Assembly (NCBI GenBank): GCA_016705575.1
Contig: JADIXX010000003.1
Span: 1 to 64,000 of the forward strand
Source: Candidatus Aalborgicola defluviihabitans
GTDB lineage: Bacteria > Pseudomonadota > Gammaproteobacteria > Burkholderiales > Burkholderiaceae_C
Length of the DNA stretch: 64,000 bases
Reading direction: 5' to 3'
Under the pieces are notes generated by a model that was not told the DNA's origin, made no database searches, and saw only the letters and a list, made by a program, of their open reading frames with translations. Below, piece after piece: positions 1-8,483 of this stretch. The translations under genes and the position numbers were made by a program. Every line of letters begins with the position of its first letter. Within the stretch, counting starts at the first letter, position 1.

Positions 1-1963
1 CGCCAGCGCGGAGCATTGCGTCGGTGATCATGGCCGCGTCAAGCAGCACATGCCGCGAAAATTCTTCGCTGACTGTCTCATCATCATCCGCCAAGTTGCC
101 GTCATGGCCAGCGCTCCAGGCGCCGTGGGTAGGCGGTTCAATGTGCGGACGAACAAAGCTGTCGGTGGTTTCCAGGGCCAACTGCATGAGAGGGGTCGAT
201 GCCGCTTTTTCGCTCAGTTCTTCGGTTTCGTCCAGAAAAGCTGCGTAATTTATGTTCGAGATCGAACGGCAGCCGCTCAGGAAGACAGCAAAACGTTCCA
301 TGAGGTTCTCCAGTTCACGCACATTGCCGGGCCAGTCATAGCGCTGCAAGATGTTCATTAGGGGGCCCAACGCCTGGTCGGCAGGCAGATTGCAACCTTG
401 GCGGCGCATGCTCGAAAGCAACAGCTGAGCGCCAGCACGCTGATATCCTGCGGTCGCTCACGCAACGACGGGATTGCTAAGCGCAGAATATTCAGGCGGT
501 AGTAGAGATCGGCACGAAAGCAGCCGCTTTGGATGCGTTCGCGCAAGTTGCAATGCGTTGCTGCCATGACGCGCAGGTCAACCGGTATCGGCTGCTGGCT
601 GCCTAGGCGCACGACTTCGCGTTCCTGCAGCACGCGCAAAAGCCGGGTCTGCAGCGAGATCGGCATGTCGCCGATCTCATCGAGAAATATAGTGCCGGTG
701 TGCGCCGTCTCAAAGAGCCCGGCCTTGCCGCCCTTGCGCGCCCCAGTGAAGGACCCGTCCTCGTAACCGAACAGCTCGCTTTCCAGCAGTGACTCGGGAA
801 ATGAGGCGCAGTTGCGGCGCAACAAAGGGGCGTTCGCAGCGCAGGCTGGCGTTGTGAATGGCCTGCGCGAACAACCTTGCCGGTCCACACTCACCTGTGA
901 TGAGTACGGTGGCCATGCTCTGCGCGCAGCGCTCCGCCACCGCACGGGTGCGCTGAAGCGCCGGGCTGGAACCAACGATGTGGTCGAAGTGGTAGCGCGC
1001 CGTAAGGCCGCGTGGCTTGCGCTGCGACCGCACCATCGTGTCGGCACGCTGGATCGCCAGGGCGTCGGTCAGCTTGAGCAGCGCACCGGTGAGTTGGCCG
1101 GATTCGAGCAGCGCCGTGTGCGTCAGCAGGAAGCTCCTGCCGCCCAACGTGACCACCGACTCGATCGCCGAGTTGGCCCCGGTTGTGAGGTTGTCCAGCG
1201 CCAGCATAGGCGCCACCTCGCGCAGGTCAAGGCCCACCACGTCGCTGGCGGGGACGCCGAGGATGCGGGCCATCGGCGGGTTGACGGCGGTGATGTGGTG
1301 ATGCTCGTCAACGGCCAGCACGGCATCATGCAGACTTTGCAGCACGGCGTTGAGTTTGGCGTACCGCGTGGCCTCCAGTACAGACAGCTCAGCGATCTGA
1401 ATCGCACTTTCGAGCGACAGGCGAATCGATTCAAGGCTGTAAGCCATGATACCGACAATGCCATTCTTTTCGGCCAGTTCAACTACCAGACTGGAGCCCA
1501 CGATGACGCGGTAGCCGTCTTCCTTCAGCCTTATGAAACAATCCATGATGTCATCGACTGTTTCATAAGGCTGCTGTGAAACATGAACCTGTAACAACTC
1601 CTTGGTGGCTTCAAGCTCGGGCAGCAGCTCTTTGTAGATGCCCAGGCCCACGCGATCGGAGGTCTGGCGCGCCTTTAGCAAAGCCTTGAGTAGGTCATAG
1701 CCACTGACCTTAATTGACACCACGGGCATGATCAACGCCGACTGCAGCAGCGAAGCGTTGGCGCCGGCCGAGATGATCACATCGTGCGCGCGGGACTGGT
1801 CAAGCTCACGCCCGACGCGCAGCGCTTCGTCAAGTACGACCTCTAGCACCTGGATGTCGGCCCGGTGGTTGAATTCTGGCACGGCAGCATGAACCAAGCG
1901 CGTCAAGGCACCGTAACTGAAAACGCAAAGGCGGGGTTTGCGAGGAATGATTCGGCCTGTCAC
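1..1963 (-). pseudogene. PrpR-type sigma-54-dependent activator, frameshifted, C-terminus beyond left edge
   Basis: Sigma-54 enhancer-binding regulator. From the GTG at 1963 the first frame encodes a PrpR-N sensory domain (about residues 10-200), a PAS-like segment (about 205-310) and the start of an AAA+ domain. The AAA+ domain continues in another frame (ESELFGYEDGSFTGARKGG, FLDEIGDMP, LRERPQDISVLA) and then a third (RYDWPGNVRELENL) that stays open to base 1. The break near 830 needs one base removed; the break near 432 needs one C restored in CTC-CAG. The Walker A motif, expected as GESGTGKE, reads GECGPAR with a net loss of one codon, so a functional ATPase is doubtful unless the sequence is wrong there. 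The gene is divergent from the catabolic run, and sigma-54-type promoters stand in front of that run, so it is its likely activator. PrpR-N domains sense small organic-acid or CoA-pathway intermediates in known members. The C-terminal Fis-type helix-turn-helix is not in the window. Confidence 0.85.
1529..1583. promoter_or_regulatory. TGAAACA/TGTTTCA inverted repeat inside the activator gene
   Basis: CCTTATGAAACA (1529-1540) and TGTTTCATAAGG (1559-1570) are perfect 12-base inverted arms with an 18-base spacer, and a third TGAAACA lies at 1577-1583. The same heptamer recurs near the sigma-54-type promoters at 2.1, 8.3 and 13.06 kb. It could be an operator for the activator or a coding coincidence; binding is inference only. 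Confidence 0.3.
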
Positions 1964-2074
1964 GGATGCCTTTCTAATCGGCTGCTGGAGGATGCCAGCA
2001 AAGTGGGGGCGCGGCCGTATCAGCCGGCCAGCATTATTCAGTCACTGCAAGTATCAGACCAAGCGCAAGCAGGG

Positions 2075-2108
2075 CTGTTCCACGTTCAAGCCGCATCCGC
2101 TGAAACAG
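2075..2108. promoter_or_regulatory. candidate upstream activator site
   Basis: CTGTTCCA (2075-2082) and TGAAACAG (2101-2108) form an inverted pair with one mismatch, 24 bases before the -24 element of the sigma-54-type promoter at 2132. The position suits an enhancer-binding protein site, and the half-site matches TGTTTCA elements at the other two sigma-54-type promoters. Confidence 0.35.
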
Positions 2109-2131
2109 TGTTGCAGATCATGCGAAATGAA

Positions 2132-2148
2132 TTGGCATAAACTTTGCA
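2132..2148 (+). promoter_or_regulatory. sigma-54 (-24/-12) promoter
   Basis: TTGGCAT (2132-2138) and TTTGCA (2143-2148) give GG-N10-GC, the spacing required by sigma-54. It lies about 40 bases before the lyase start at 2189 and just outside the divergent sigma-54 activator gene. Confidence 0.6.
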
Positions 2149-2188
2149 TAGATTGCTTATCTTTGCAATTGCAACAGGCGTGCTGAAC

Positions 2189-3108
2189 ATGAATAACGCA
2201 GTGATCATCAATGAGGTTGGGCCGCGCGACGGACTGCAAAACCAGCGTATCCCGGTGAGCTGTGACGACAAGCTGCGGCTCATCCAGGCCTAGTTGATGC
2301 AGGCCTGCGGTCCATCGAAGCGACCAGCTTTGTGTCGCCCAAGGCCGTGCCGCAAATGGCCGACGCCGACGAGCTGTTTGTGCGCCTGCCTGCCCCTGAC
2401 CGCGTAGCCTACTCGGCCCTGGTGCCCAACGTCCGGGGTCTGGAGCGCGCACGCGCCTGCGGGGTTCACGAGATTGCGGTCGTGCTCTCGGCCACTGAGA
2501 CCATGAACCAGCGCAATATCAATATGGGCTTGATCCAAGCCACCGAGGTCTGCGCCCAGACGATGGATGTCGCCATCAAAGCCGGTTTGCGCGGCAAGGC
2601 CTATGTTGCTGTGGCCTTTGAGTGTCCGTTTGAAGGGCTGGTGCCGCTCGATCGCGTCTTGTCCCTGGTTCGATCGATGTTTGCGGCCGGAGCTGCCGAA
2701 GTCGTGATCGCGGACACCATTGGCGCCGCCGCGCCACGTGCGGTGTCGACCCTGCTGCAACAGGCGGTGGCCGAATTTGGTGCAGCTAGGCTTTCTGTCC
2801 ATTTGCATGACACGCGCGGCTTTGCGCTGGCCAATGCCTGGGCCGCCATCGAAGCAGGTATTCGCAAGTTCGACACTAGCTTGGGCGGACTTGGGGGCTG
2901 CCCCTTCGCGCCCGGCGCGGCCGGCAATCTGGCCACCGAAGACCTGGTGCAGATGGCCGCGCAATGTGGCTTGAGCACCGGCATCGACATGGCCGCGTTG
3001 CGCCAAGCGATTGCCTTGGCGCAGACCCTGACGCAAAGGCCGCTGGGCGGCCGCATCACGGCCTGGCTGGGCATCGGCGATACCTACCGTGCGCGCGCCG
3101 TGCAATGA
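2189..3108 (+). pseudogene. hydroxymethylglutaryl-CoA lyase family protein (single frameshift)
   Basis: TIM-barrel aldol lyase of the HMG-CoA lyase family, about 306 residues once repaired. It would cleave a 3-hydroxy-3-methyl-dicarboxyl-CoA to acetyl-CoA plus a keto acid. The hallmark EVGPRDGLQN lies near residue 9, the metal-binding HLHD near 203 and the catalytic cysteine loop GGLGGCPFAPGAAGN near 234, so the active site looks complete. The ATG at 2189 opens a frame that stops at 2291; one C missing in the CC at 2289-2290 (expected GCN-CTA) restores LVDAGLRSIEATSF and the long frame to 3108. It is the first gene behind the sigma-54-type promoter at 2132. Together with the CoA-transferase remnant downstream it suggests the pathway ends in a branched acyl-CoA. 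A related aldolase of another substrate remains possible. Confidence 0.85.
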
Positions 3109-3141
3109 CCGTTTATGCAAAATCTTTCAAGAAGGACTACC

Positions 3142-4569
3142 ATGACTAACCTTAAACGCCGGCAGGCCCTGCAAGCGGTTGCCGTCGGCGCAGGCACGCT
3201 GGCGCTGCACCGGCCCTCATGGGCTGCGGCCGACCCTGACGTGATCATCATGGGTGCCGGTCTGGCAGGGCTGAATGCGGCCCTGCAGCTCGAAGCCTTC
3301 GGCTTGCGTGTGCGCGTGCTCGAAGCGTCAAACCGCATCGGCGGCCGGCTGCGCACGCTGGACAACGTGGCCGGGCACCCGGAAGCGGGCGGCAACCAGA
3401 TTGGCTTGGGCTATGCCCGCACTGTTGACACGGCGCGGCGCCTGGGCGTCGAGCTGCTGCCCATGGGCCGTTCGCCGCTGATCCAGGACGACCGGCTCGT
3501 GTACTTCATCGACGGTCAGCGCATGTCCAGCCGTGAATGGGCTGTCTCACCCAAGAACCCATTTCCGCCGACGCTGCGTGCCGGTCCGCCGGACCGCACG
3601 CTGGGTCGCCTGCTGGGTTCCAGCCCCTTGAAGTCGATCGATGCATGGCGCGACCCCGCGAACTTTTCCTATGACGTGCCGGCGCTCAACGAGCTCCGCG
3701 TCCGAGGTCTGAGTCCGGCAGCGCCAGAGCTACTTGATGTCAACAACAGCTATGGCGCAACGTTGTCCGACACCTCGCTGCTGAACTTGTACTATGTCCA
3801 GACCAACTTTGCGGAGCTGATGAAGTTCAAGGGCCCCACCTTCAGCGTCAAGGGCGGCAACCAGCGGTTGCCCGAGGCTATGGCCGCGGCATTGAAAGGT
3901 GAATTGCACCGCGACAGCCGCGTCACCCAGGTCGATACCGATGATCGCGGCGTGTCGGTGCGTTGCGCGGACGGCTCGCGGCACCGTGCACGTTTCGCGG
4001 TATGTGCGTTGCCGCTGCCAGCCTTGCGGGGTGTGCGCATGCAGCCCGGCTTGTCCGACCTGCATGCCGAGGCAGTGAGCCAGATGGCCTACGCTCGCGT
4101 CACGCAGATCCACCTGGAAGTGCTCGCGCCTTTCTGGGAACGCGATGGCCTGTCGCCCTATCTGTGGTCCAACGGCCCACTCGAACGGATCTTCCCGAAC
4201 GACGGCAAGGGAAATGGCCAGGCCGACAGCCTCACGGTCTGGATCAACGGGGCAGGCACGGCACAGTGGGACAGCATGACCGAAGCCCAGGCGGGACAAT
4301 TCGCCATGGACGAGCTGAACAAGGTCTACCCGGACGCACGCGGCGCGGTGCGCGTGGCCGCGCATGTGGCCTGGCATCGCAACCCCTTGGCGGGTGGGGC
4401 CTGGGCCAACTGGCGGCCCGGACAAATCTCGCGCTATGCCCAGTCACTGGGTGTGCCGCAGGGCCGATTGCACTTCGCTGGCGAACACACGGCACGCACC
4501 GTGCGCGGCATGGAAGGCGCGATGGAGTCGGGTGAACGCGCAGCAGCCGAAATCCTGGGGCAGCTATGA
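3142..4569 (+). CDS. Tat-exported flavin-dependent amine oxidase/dehydrogenase
   Basis: FAD-containing amine-oxidase family protein of 475 residues. The N-terminus has an RR pair (KRRQAL) followed by a hydrophobic stretch ending in PSWAAA, a likely twin-arginine signal. The dinucleotide fold is VIIMGAGLAGLNAA with ASNRIGGR, and the C-terminal FAD segment is RLHFAGEHTA. The ATG at 3142 is chosen because AAGAAGGA sits just upstream; an in-frame ATG at 3115 lies before the Shine-Dalgarno. It overlaps the downstream cytochrome c gene by ATGA, indicating translational coupling. In nicotine catabolism, NicA2 is a family member that passes electrons to an adjacent cytochrome c instead of O2, so a periplasmic dehydrogenase role is plausible here. 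The substrate is unknown. Confidence 0.85.
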   Translation: MTNLKRRQALQAVAVGAGTLALHRPSWAAADPDVIIMGAGLAGLNAALQLEAFGLRVRVLEASNRIGGRLRTLDNVAGHPEAGGNQIGLGYARTVDTARRLGVELLPMGRSPLIQDDRLVYFIDGQRMSSREWAVSPKNPFPPTLRAGPPDRTLGRLLGSSPLKSIDAWRDPANFSYDVPALNELRVRGLSPAAPELLDVNNSYGATLSDTSLLNLYYVQTNFAELMKFKGPTFSVKGGNQRLPEAMAAALKGELHRDSRVTQVDTDDRGVSVRCADGSRHRARFAVCALPLPALRGVRMQPGLSDLHAEAVSQMAYARVTQIHLEVLAPFWERDGLSPYLWSNGPLERIFPNDGKGNGQADSLTVWINGAGTAQWDSMTEAQAGQFAMDELNKVYPDARGAVRVAAHVAWHRNPLAGGAWANWRPGQISRYAQSLGVPQGRLHFAGEHTARTVRGMEGAMESGERAAAEILGQL

Positions 4570-4961
4570 AGCGGCACTCATCTTTGCCATTGGCCTTGTC
4601 GGCGGTGGTTCTGCTGGGCTGCATGCAGAGCGCGCCGGCCGAACCGACGGTGGCCATGCGCGGCCGCATCGCCTTCCTGCGCTGCGCTGCCTGCCACTCC
4701 TTGGGCGCGGGCGAGCCCCACAAGGTCGGCCCCAATTTGCGCGGTGCCATAGGTGGCAGCGCGGCACAGACCGTCGGTTACAACTACACACCGGCGTTGC
4801 GTCAAGCCGGGCTGCGCTGGGATGACGCCACCTTGAAACATTGGATCCGCAACCCGGCTGCGCTGGTGCCGGGCACCTCGATGGCGTATTCGAACGCGCT
4901 GAGCGAAACCGAAATCGAAGCACTCTTGGTTTACCTTAAGTCCGAAACCCAATCGCGCTAA
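4566..4961 (+). CDS. small class I cytochrome c
   Basis: Monohaem cytochrome c of 131 residues. The N-terminal hydrophobic segment ends in VVLLGC, which fits a lipobox (or a cleavable signal). Haem attachment is CAACH near residue 40, and the distal methionine is likely in PGTSMAYSN near 104. The start codon overlaps the stop of the flavoprotein gene, so it is the probable electron acceptor of that periplasmic enzyme. The fold resembles cytochrome c2 / c550 proteins that shuttle electrons to the respiratory chain. Confidence 0.88.
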   Translation: MKRHSSLPLALSAVVLLGCMQSAPAEPTVAMRGRIAFLRCAACHSLGAGEPHKVGPNLRGAIGGSAAQTVGYNYTPALRQAGLRWDDATLKHWIRNPAALVPGTSMAYSNALSETEIEALLVYLKSETQSR

Positions 4962-5086
4962 ATCCGGGAGTCTTGGCAAGCCTCTTGTATAGACCCTTGT
5001 TGTTGCACCGTCGCCGGTTCATCGGCCACAGACGAACCTCATCGGGCTTGCCGCCCATTTTCTTAACTTGGAGCCATAGAAATCTC

Positions 5087-5977
5087 ATGACATTCAAACA
5101 GTTCGCCAAATCCTTCAGCGTTACCGCCGCGGCAACGCTCGCCCTCACGCTGCTCTCGCCCGCCGCCGCCGCCACACTGGACCTGAGCAAGCCTGCTGAT
5201 GGGCACCAAGCGATGCTGCGCCTGATCGGCGACATCGACGGCAAGCCAGTATTCAAGGACTGGGACGTCACCATCCTCGCCTTGTTGCCGGGTTCCAAGC
5301 CGATGCCCATCCTACGCATGCAGGGTTACAACGTCGGCCGCCTGATCGCCAAGCCCGCTGGCAGCCACGACTGGGTGACCCGCGAGGTTTCCTACTACCA
5401 AGACTTGAAGAGCGGCGAAATCATCGAGAGCTGGGTCAATCCGATGACCAAGCAGAGACAATGCATCGTCCAAGTCGCCAACGACCCGGTCAGCAACCAC
5501 ATGGTGCCGCCGGGAGCGAACGGCCGTGCGCCGGGCTTCAACCTTTCGGGCGAGACCGGCTCCTTACGCATGGACATTCCGCTGTCCTATCCCAATACGC
5601 TGCAGCCGGCCGAAAACCCGGAAGAGTCGTCCGGGCCGTCTTACCTGGCATCAGAGCATTTCATCTTTTTCGCGAAGCGCGCCGACCTGATTTCGGACAC
5701 GCAGAGCTCGACCCTCGCTCACCACGCCTGGTTCCGCACCGGCCCATGGCTGCCCTGGATGAAGATGGGCCAGACGCCGGGCTACCTGATCTACAGTGGC
5801 CAAGGCAACAAGTACGCCAGCTTCAACGAGTTACCTGCAACGGTGAAGGCCTATACGCTGAAGCACTTCCCGTCCTTCGTCACCGCACCGGACAGTTTTT
5901 ACCAGCCCAACGAAACCAGCTGGACCTATTACGCCAAGTTGAAGAAGGCCGGCAAGCTGCCCGAGAAGTGCGACTGA
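5087..5977 (+). CDS. DUF1838 family exported protein
   Basis: A 296-residue protein starting at the ATG at 5087, which has GGAG 12 bases upstream and is followed by a clear signal peptide (FAKSFSVTAAATLALTLLSPAAAA). The mature part (YYQDLKSGEIIESWVNPMT, then HHAWFRTGPWLPWMKMGQ) matches the DUF1838 family as I know it. The biochemical role of that family is not established; members often sit in catabolic clusters of proteobacteria. The gap to the cytochrome gene is 125 bases with no other feature seen. Periplasmic location follows from the signal. Confidence 0.75.
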   Translation: MTFKQFAKSFSVTAAATLALTLLSPAAAATLDLSKPADGHQAMLRLIGDIDGKPVFKDWDVTILALLPGSKPMPILRMQGYNVGRLIAKPAGSHDWVTREVSYYQDLKSGEIIESWVNPMTKQRQCIVQVANDPVSNHMVPPGANGRAPGFNLSGETGSLRMDIPLSYPNTLQPAENPEESSGPSYLASEHFIFFAKRADLISDTQSSTLAHHAWFRTGPWLPWMKMGQTPGYLIYSGQGNKYASFNELPATVKAYTLKHFPSFVTAPDSFYQPNETSWTYYAKLKKAGKLPEKCD

Positions 5978-6015
5978 CACAGAGATCCGTCCTCCACCAA
6001 CTCAATGGACCCGCC

Positions 6016-6115
6016 ATGCCCGACTACATGGTCATCACAGCTCGCATCAGCGACCTGCAGGCATTCAGATCCTGCGCCGAGCCACTGGGCGTCTTAGCCC
6101 AATACAGCAGGCGCA
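6016..6115 (+). pseudogene. DUF1330-like fragment, truncated by IS630 remnant
   Basis: MPDYMVITARISDLQAF opens like a DUF1330 protein, and PLGVLAQYSRR matches the family's AQYGGR turn. Homology stops after about 33 residues, where a transposase-like sequence begins in another frame. DUF1330 proteins are about 95 residues, so two thirds are missing. The simplest reading is a small gene cut by an IS630-family insertion that then decayed. Confidence 0.45.
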
Positions 6116-6230
6116 AGTCTTGCGGTGGATCAACGGCAAGGACCCACGGCAATACGGTTTGGAATTCGGGCTGTGGACGCGACAGATTGCTGCCACGCTG
6201 ACTGAGCCCGACGTCGCCGACAAGCCTCCG
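6108..6230 (+). mobile_element. IS630-family transposase remnant
   Basis: In the frame of 6120 the sequence reads VLRWINGKDPRQYGLEFGLW followed by TRQIAATL. This is the winged-helix part of IS630-family transposases, where GKDPRQ and F-x-LWTR are conserved. No DDE catalytic domain follows and no terminal repeats are visible. About 40 residues survive. The stretch 6231-6459 shows no gene; it contains a tandem TGTTGCAGCG pair near 6304-6324. Confidence 0.5.
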
Positions 6231-6459
6231 CAGCGAGATGCAAAGCTCGACCGTTTCGCCCGACGGCGCACGACCTTTCCAGAACGCGTTCTGCAACATT
6301 ATTGTTGCAGCGTATGTTGCAGCGTCCGCTTTCATGCTGGCAAGCTTTGCATCAAACTCGACTTCGTCGTTGCAATTGGCAGCGGCATACTGATGGCCAG
6401 GACGTTCGCCACCTCTTTTGGCAATGCTGGCAACCCTTTCCAATGAAAGCAAAAAAGCA

Positions 6460-7715
6460 ATGATCGACAGTACGCAAAAAACCATCGGGTTCAGTGAATT
6501 CCGGCGCGGTTGGCCGGTCGTGGTCGCCTCGATGTTCGGCATCGGGCTGGGCTTGTCACCGGTGCCGTTCTACACGATCGGCATGTTTGCACCCGAACTG
6601 CACAAGGCCTTCGGCTGGGAGTTCGAGCCATCATGACTGGGCTGATGATCATGACCCTGGCGGTCTTGGTGGCCAGCACCGTGGTCGGCTATCTCGGCGA
6701 CCGCTTTGGCGTGCGGCGCGTGGCGCTGATATCGCTGGTGCTGTTTTCCTTGTCCTTCATGGCCTTCTCGATGAGCAACGGCTCGATCGTGCTGTTCTAC
6801 ATCAACTGGGCGGTGATGGCCCTGCTCGGTGCGGGCACGCTGCCGGTGACGTGGACACGGGCTGTGAACAACTATTTCGACGTTCGCAAGGGGCTTGCAC
6901 TGGGCCTGTCCTTGATTGGCACGGGCATCTTTGGTTTTCTCATCAAGCCCATCACCGCATGGCTGATTGTCACTTACGGCTGGCGCACGACGTACCTGGT
7001 GATCGGCCTGATGCCGCTGTTCATCGCCTTCCCGATTGCGTTCTTCGCCTTCCACGACGTGGGCACGAGGTCGGAGACCGGTGAGGCTCGGCGCAAGGCT
7101 TCGGCCGCGCGCCAGTTGCTCACACCGGGGCTGACCTTGGGCCAGGCACTCAAATCATGGCGTTACTGGGTGTTGGCGTTCGCGTTTGTCTTAGTGTCCT
7201 TCGGCGTTGGCGGAACGATTCCGAACATGGAGAACATCCTCAAGGTGGCCGGCTTTCCAGGGCATGACATTGTCAGCCTGGTGGCATTGATCGGCTTGTC
7301 AGTGATCGTCGGGCGCATCATCGGTGGCTGGTTGATTGACCGTTTCTGGGCCCCCGGCGTGGCGTTCGTGATGCTGAGTCTGCCGGCCATGTCGTGCTGG
7401 CTAATGGCCAGCGGTGGCATGTCCGTTCCCGCCGCCGCCATGTCGATCTTCTTAATCGGTTTCGCTGCCGGCGTCGAATACGACCTGATGGCCTTCCTGG
7501 TTGCGCGCTACTTCGGCATGAAGAGCTACAGCGCCATTTACGGCTCCCTCTACGGCTTCTTCGCGGTCGGTGCTGGCGCTGGCCCGGTCGTCTTCGGCAG
7601 GGTGTTTGACAAGACTGGCAGCTACGGCCCTGTCCTCGGCACCACCGCCGCACTGCTGATAATTGGTGCAGTCTCGCTACTGTTCCTGGGCCGCTACCAG
7701 CGCTTCGAGCGTTAA
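6460..7715 (+). pseudogene. MFS transporter (single frameshift)
   Basis: Major facilitator of about 418 residues with 12 hydrophobic segments. The first frame runs from ATG 6460 (MIDSTQKTIGFSEF) through helix 1 to GWEFEPS-stop; the next frame resumes with AIMTGLMIMTLAVLVASTVV. One base missing near 6624 (expected GCA-GCC) joins them. The loop between helices 2 and 3 carries GYLGDRFGVRR, the family signature, and FDKTGSYGP lies between late helices. An in-frame ATG exists at 6442, but neither has a strong Shine-Dalgarno. The stop overlaps the CoA-transferase start (TAATG), so the two were co-translated. The role is probably uptake of a carboxylic acid or aromatic intermediate; the substrate is unknown. 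Confidence 0.8.
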
Positions 7716-8279
7716 TGCCGCTGACCGACCTCAGCGCTCGCACCGTCAAGGTCGAACCGCTGAAACAAGATGAGGGAACTCGGACCTTGCTGTCGGGCAG
7801 TGCAGAGTTCTCGCGCCTAGGCATGGGCTTGACTTCTCAATGCTGGACGTGCAGATCTCGCTGCTGAACTACATGGCCCCACAATGCACCTGATGTCGGG
7901 CGAAGTGCCGGAGCGCGTGGGCAACAGCCACTTCGTGCATGCGCCCTACAATAGCTAACGAGCGCAGACCGGCCACATCATCGTGGCCTCCATTGGCGAT
8001 GCCTTCTTCGCAAAGTTCCGCGACATGCTCGCGCGGCTGCGAACGGTCCGCCTCCCGTGTGCGCTAGTCAACAATTTCGCGAAGGCTTTGTCAGACCCGC
8101 AGGTCCTGGCCTGCAACATGGTGATCGACGTGCCGCTGCAAATTGGCAAGAGCGTCCGGATGCCGGGCAACCCCTTCAAGTTTTCGGGTGACACCGCTAG
8201 CGCCGTCACCCCGCCGCCGCTGGGCGAGCGCACCGAGTTAGTCTTGCGCCCACAAGGGTTTATCCCAATACACGATTGA
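7715..8279 (+). pseudogene. CaiB/BaiF family CoA-transferase, internally deleted
   Basis: Remnant of a type III CoA-transferase (about 390-400 residues when intact). The N-terminal piece MPLTDLSARTVKVEPLK followed by DEGTRTL fits the family's LGARVVKVE motif. It then jumps directly to the later segment MLDVQISLLNYMA, on to GEVPERVGNSHFVHAPYN, GHIIVASIGDAFFAKF, VNNFAKALSDPQV and MPGNPFKFSG in different frames. More than 100 residues between these parts, including the catalytic aspartate region, are gone. Several frame changes and a stop at 7958 follow. The gene was coupled to the MFS gene. When intact it would have activated an acid to its CoA thioester. Confidence 0.75.
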
Positions 8280-8296
8280 CCTGTCGACCTCAGTTC

Positions 8297-8348
8297 TGGC
8301 GCGGCTCTTGCTCACAATTGTTTCACGCAGGCTGTGGTGTTTCAAACA
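8297..8348 (+). promoter_or_regulatory. sigma-54 promoter with TGTTTCA elements
   Basis: TGGCGCG (8297-8303) and TTGCT (8308-8312) give GG-N10-GC. Seven bases after TTGC stands TGTTTCA (8319-8325), and TGTTTCAAACA, a palindrome, follows at 8338-8348. The same arrangement recurs at 13057. The site lies about 170 bases before the TonB-dependent receptor gene. Confidence 0.55.
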
Positions 8349-8483
8349 ACATGACAGCCCTCGGTCTGAAAACACTGAGCGGCAGCGACTGTTATTGCTG
8401 ACGTGCTTTGTCCGGCGAGGACCGCGAATCTGCCGCAATTGCCAACTCGTCAAGTTTTTATCATAAGAGATATGGAGCCATCG

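Noticed and set aside
812..1579. A 255-codon + strand open frame opposite the sigma-54 activator
   Set aside because: It is antisense to clear PrpR-N and PAS-like coding and reads as low-complexity Arg/His/Gln sequence with no family resemblance.
2290..3120. A 276-codon - strand open frame opposite the lyase
   Set aside because: The + strand carries full HMG-CoA-lyase motifs; the - strand translation shows no domain.
6303..6330. Tandem TGTTGCAGCG pair as a sigma-54 control site for the MFS gene
   Set aside because: The nearby GG and GC pair is spaced eight bases apart (GCTGGCAAGCTTTGCATC), not ten, so no sigma-54 promoter is supported.
6024..6542. A 172-codon - strand open frame across the DUF1330/IS630 region
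   Set aside because: It spans three unrelated + strand segments, so it is not a single gene; its composition is that of an antisense frame.
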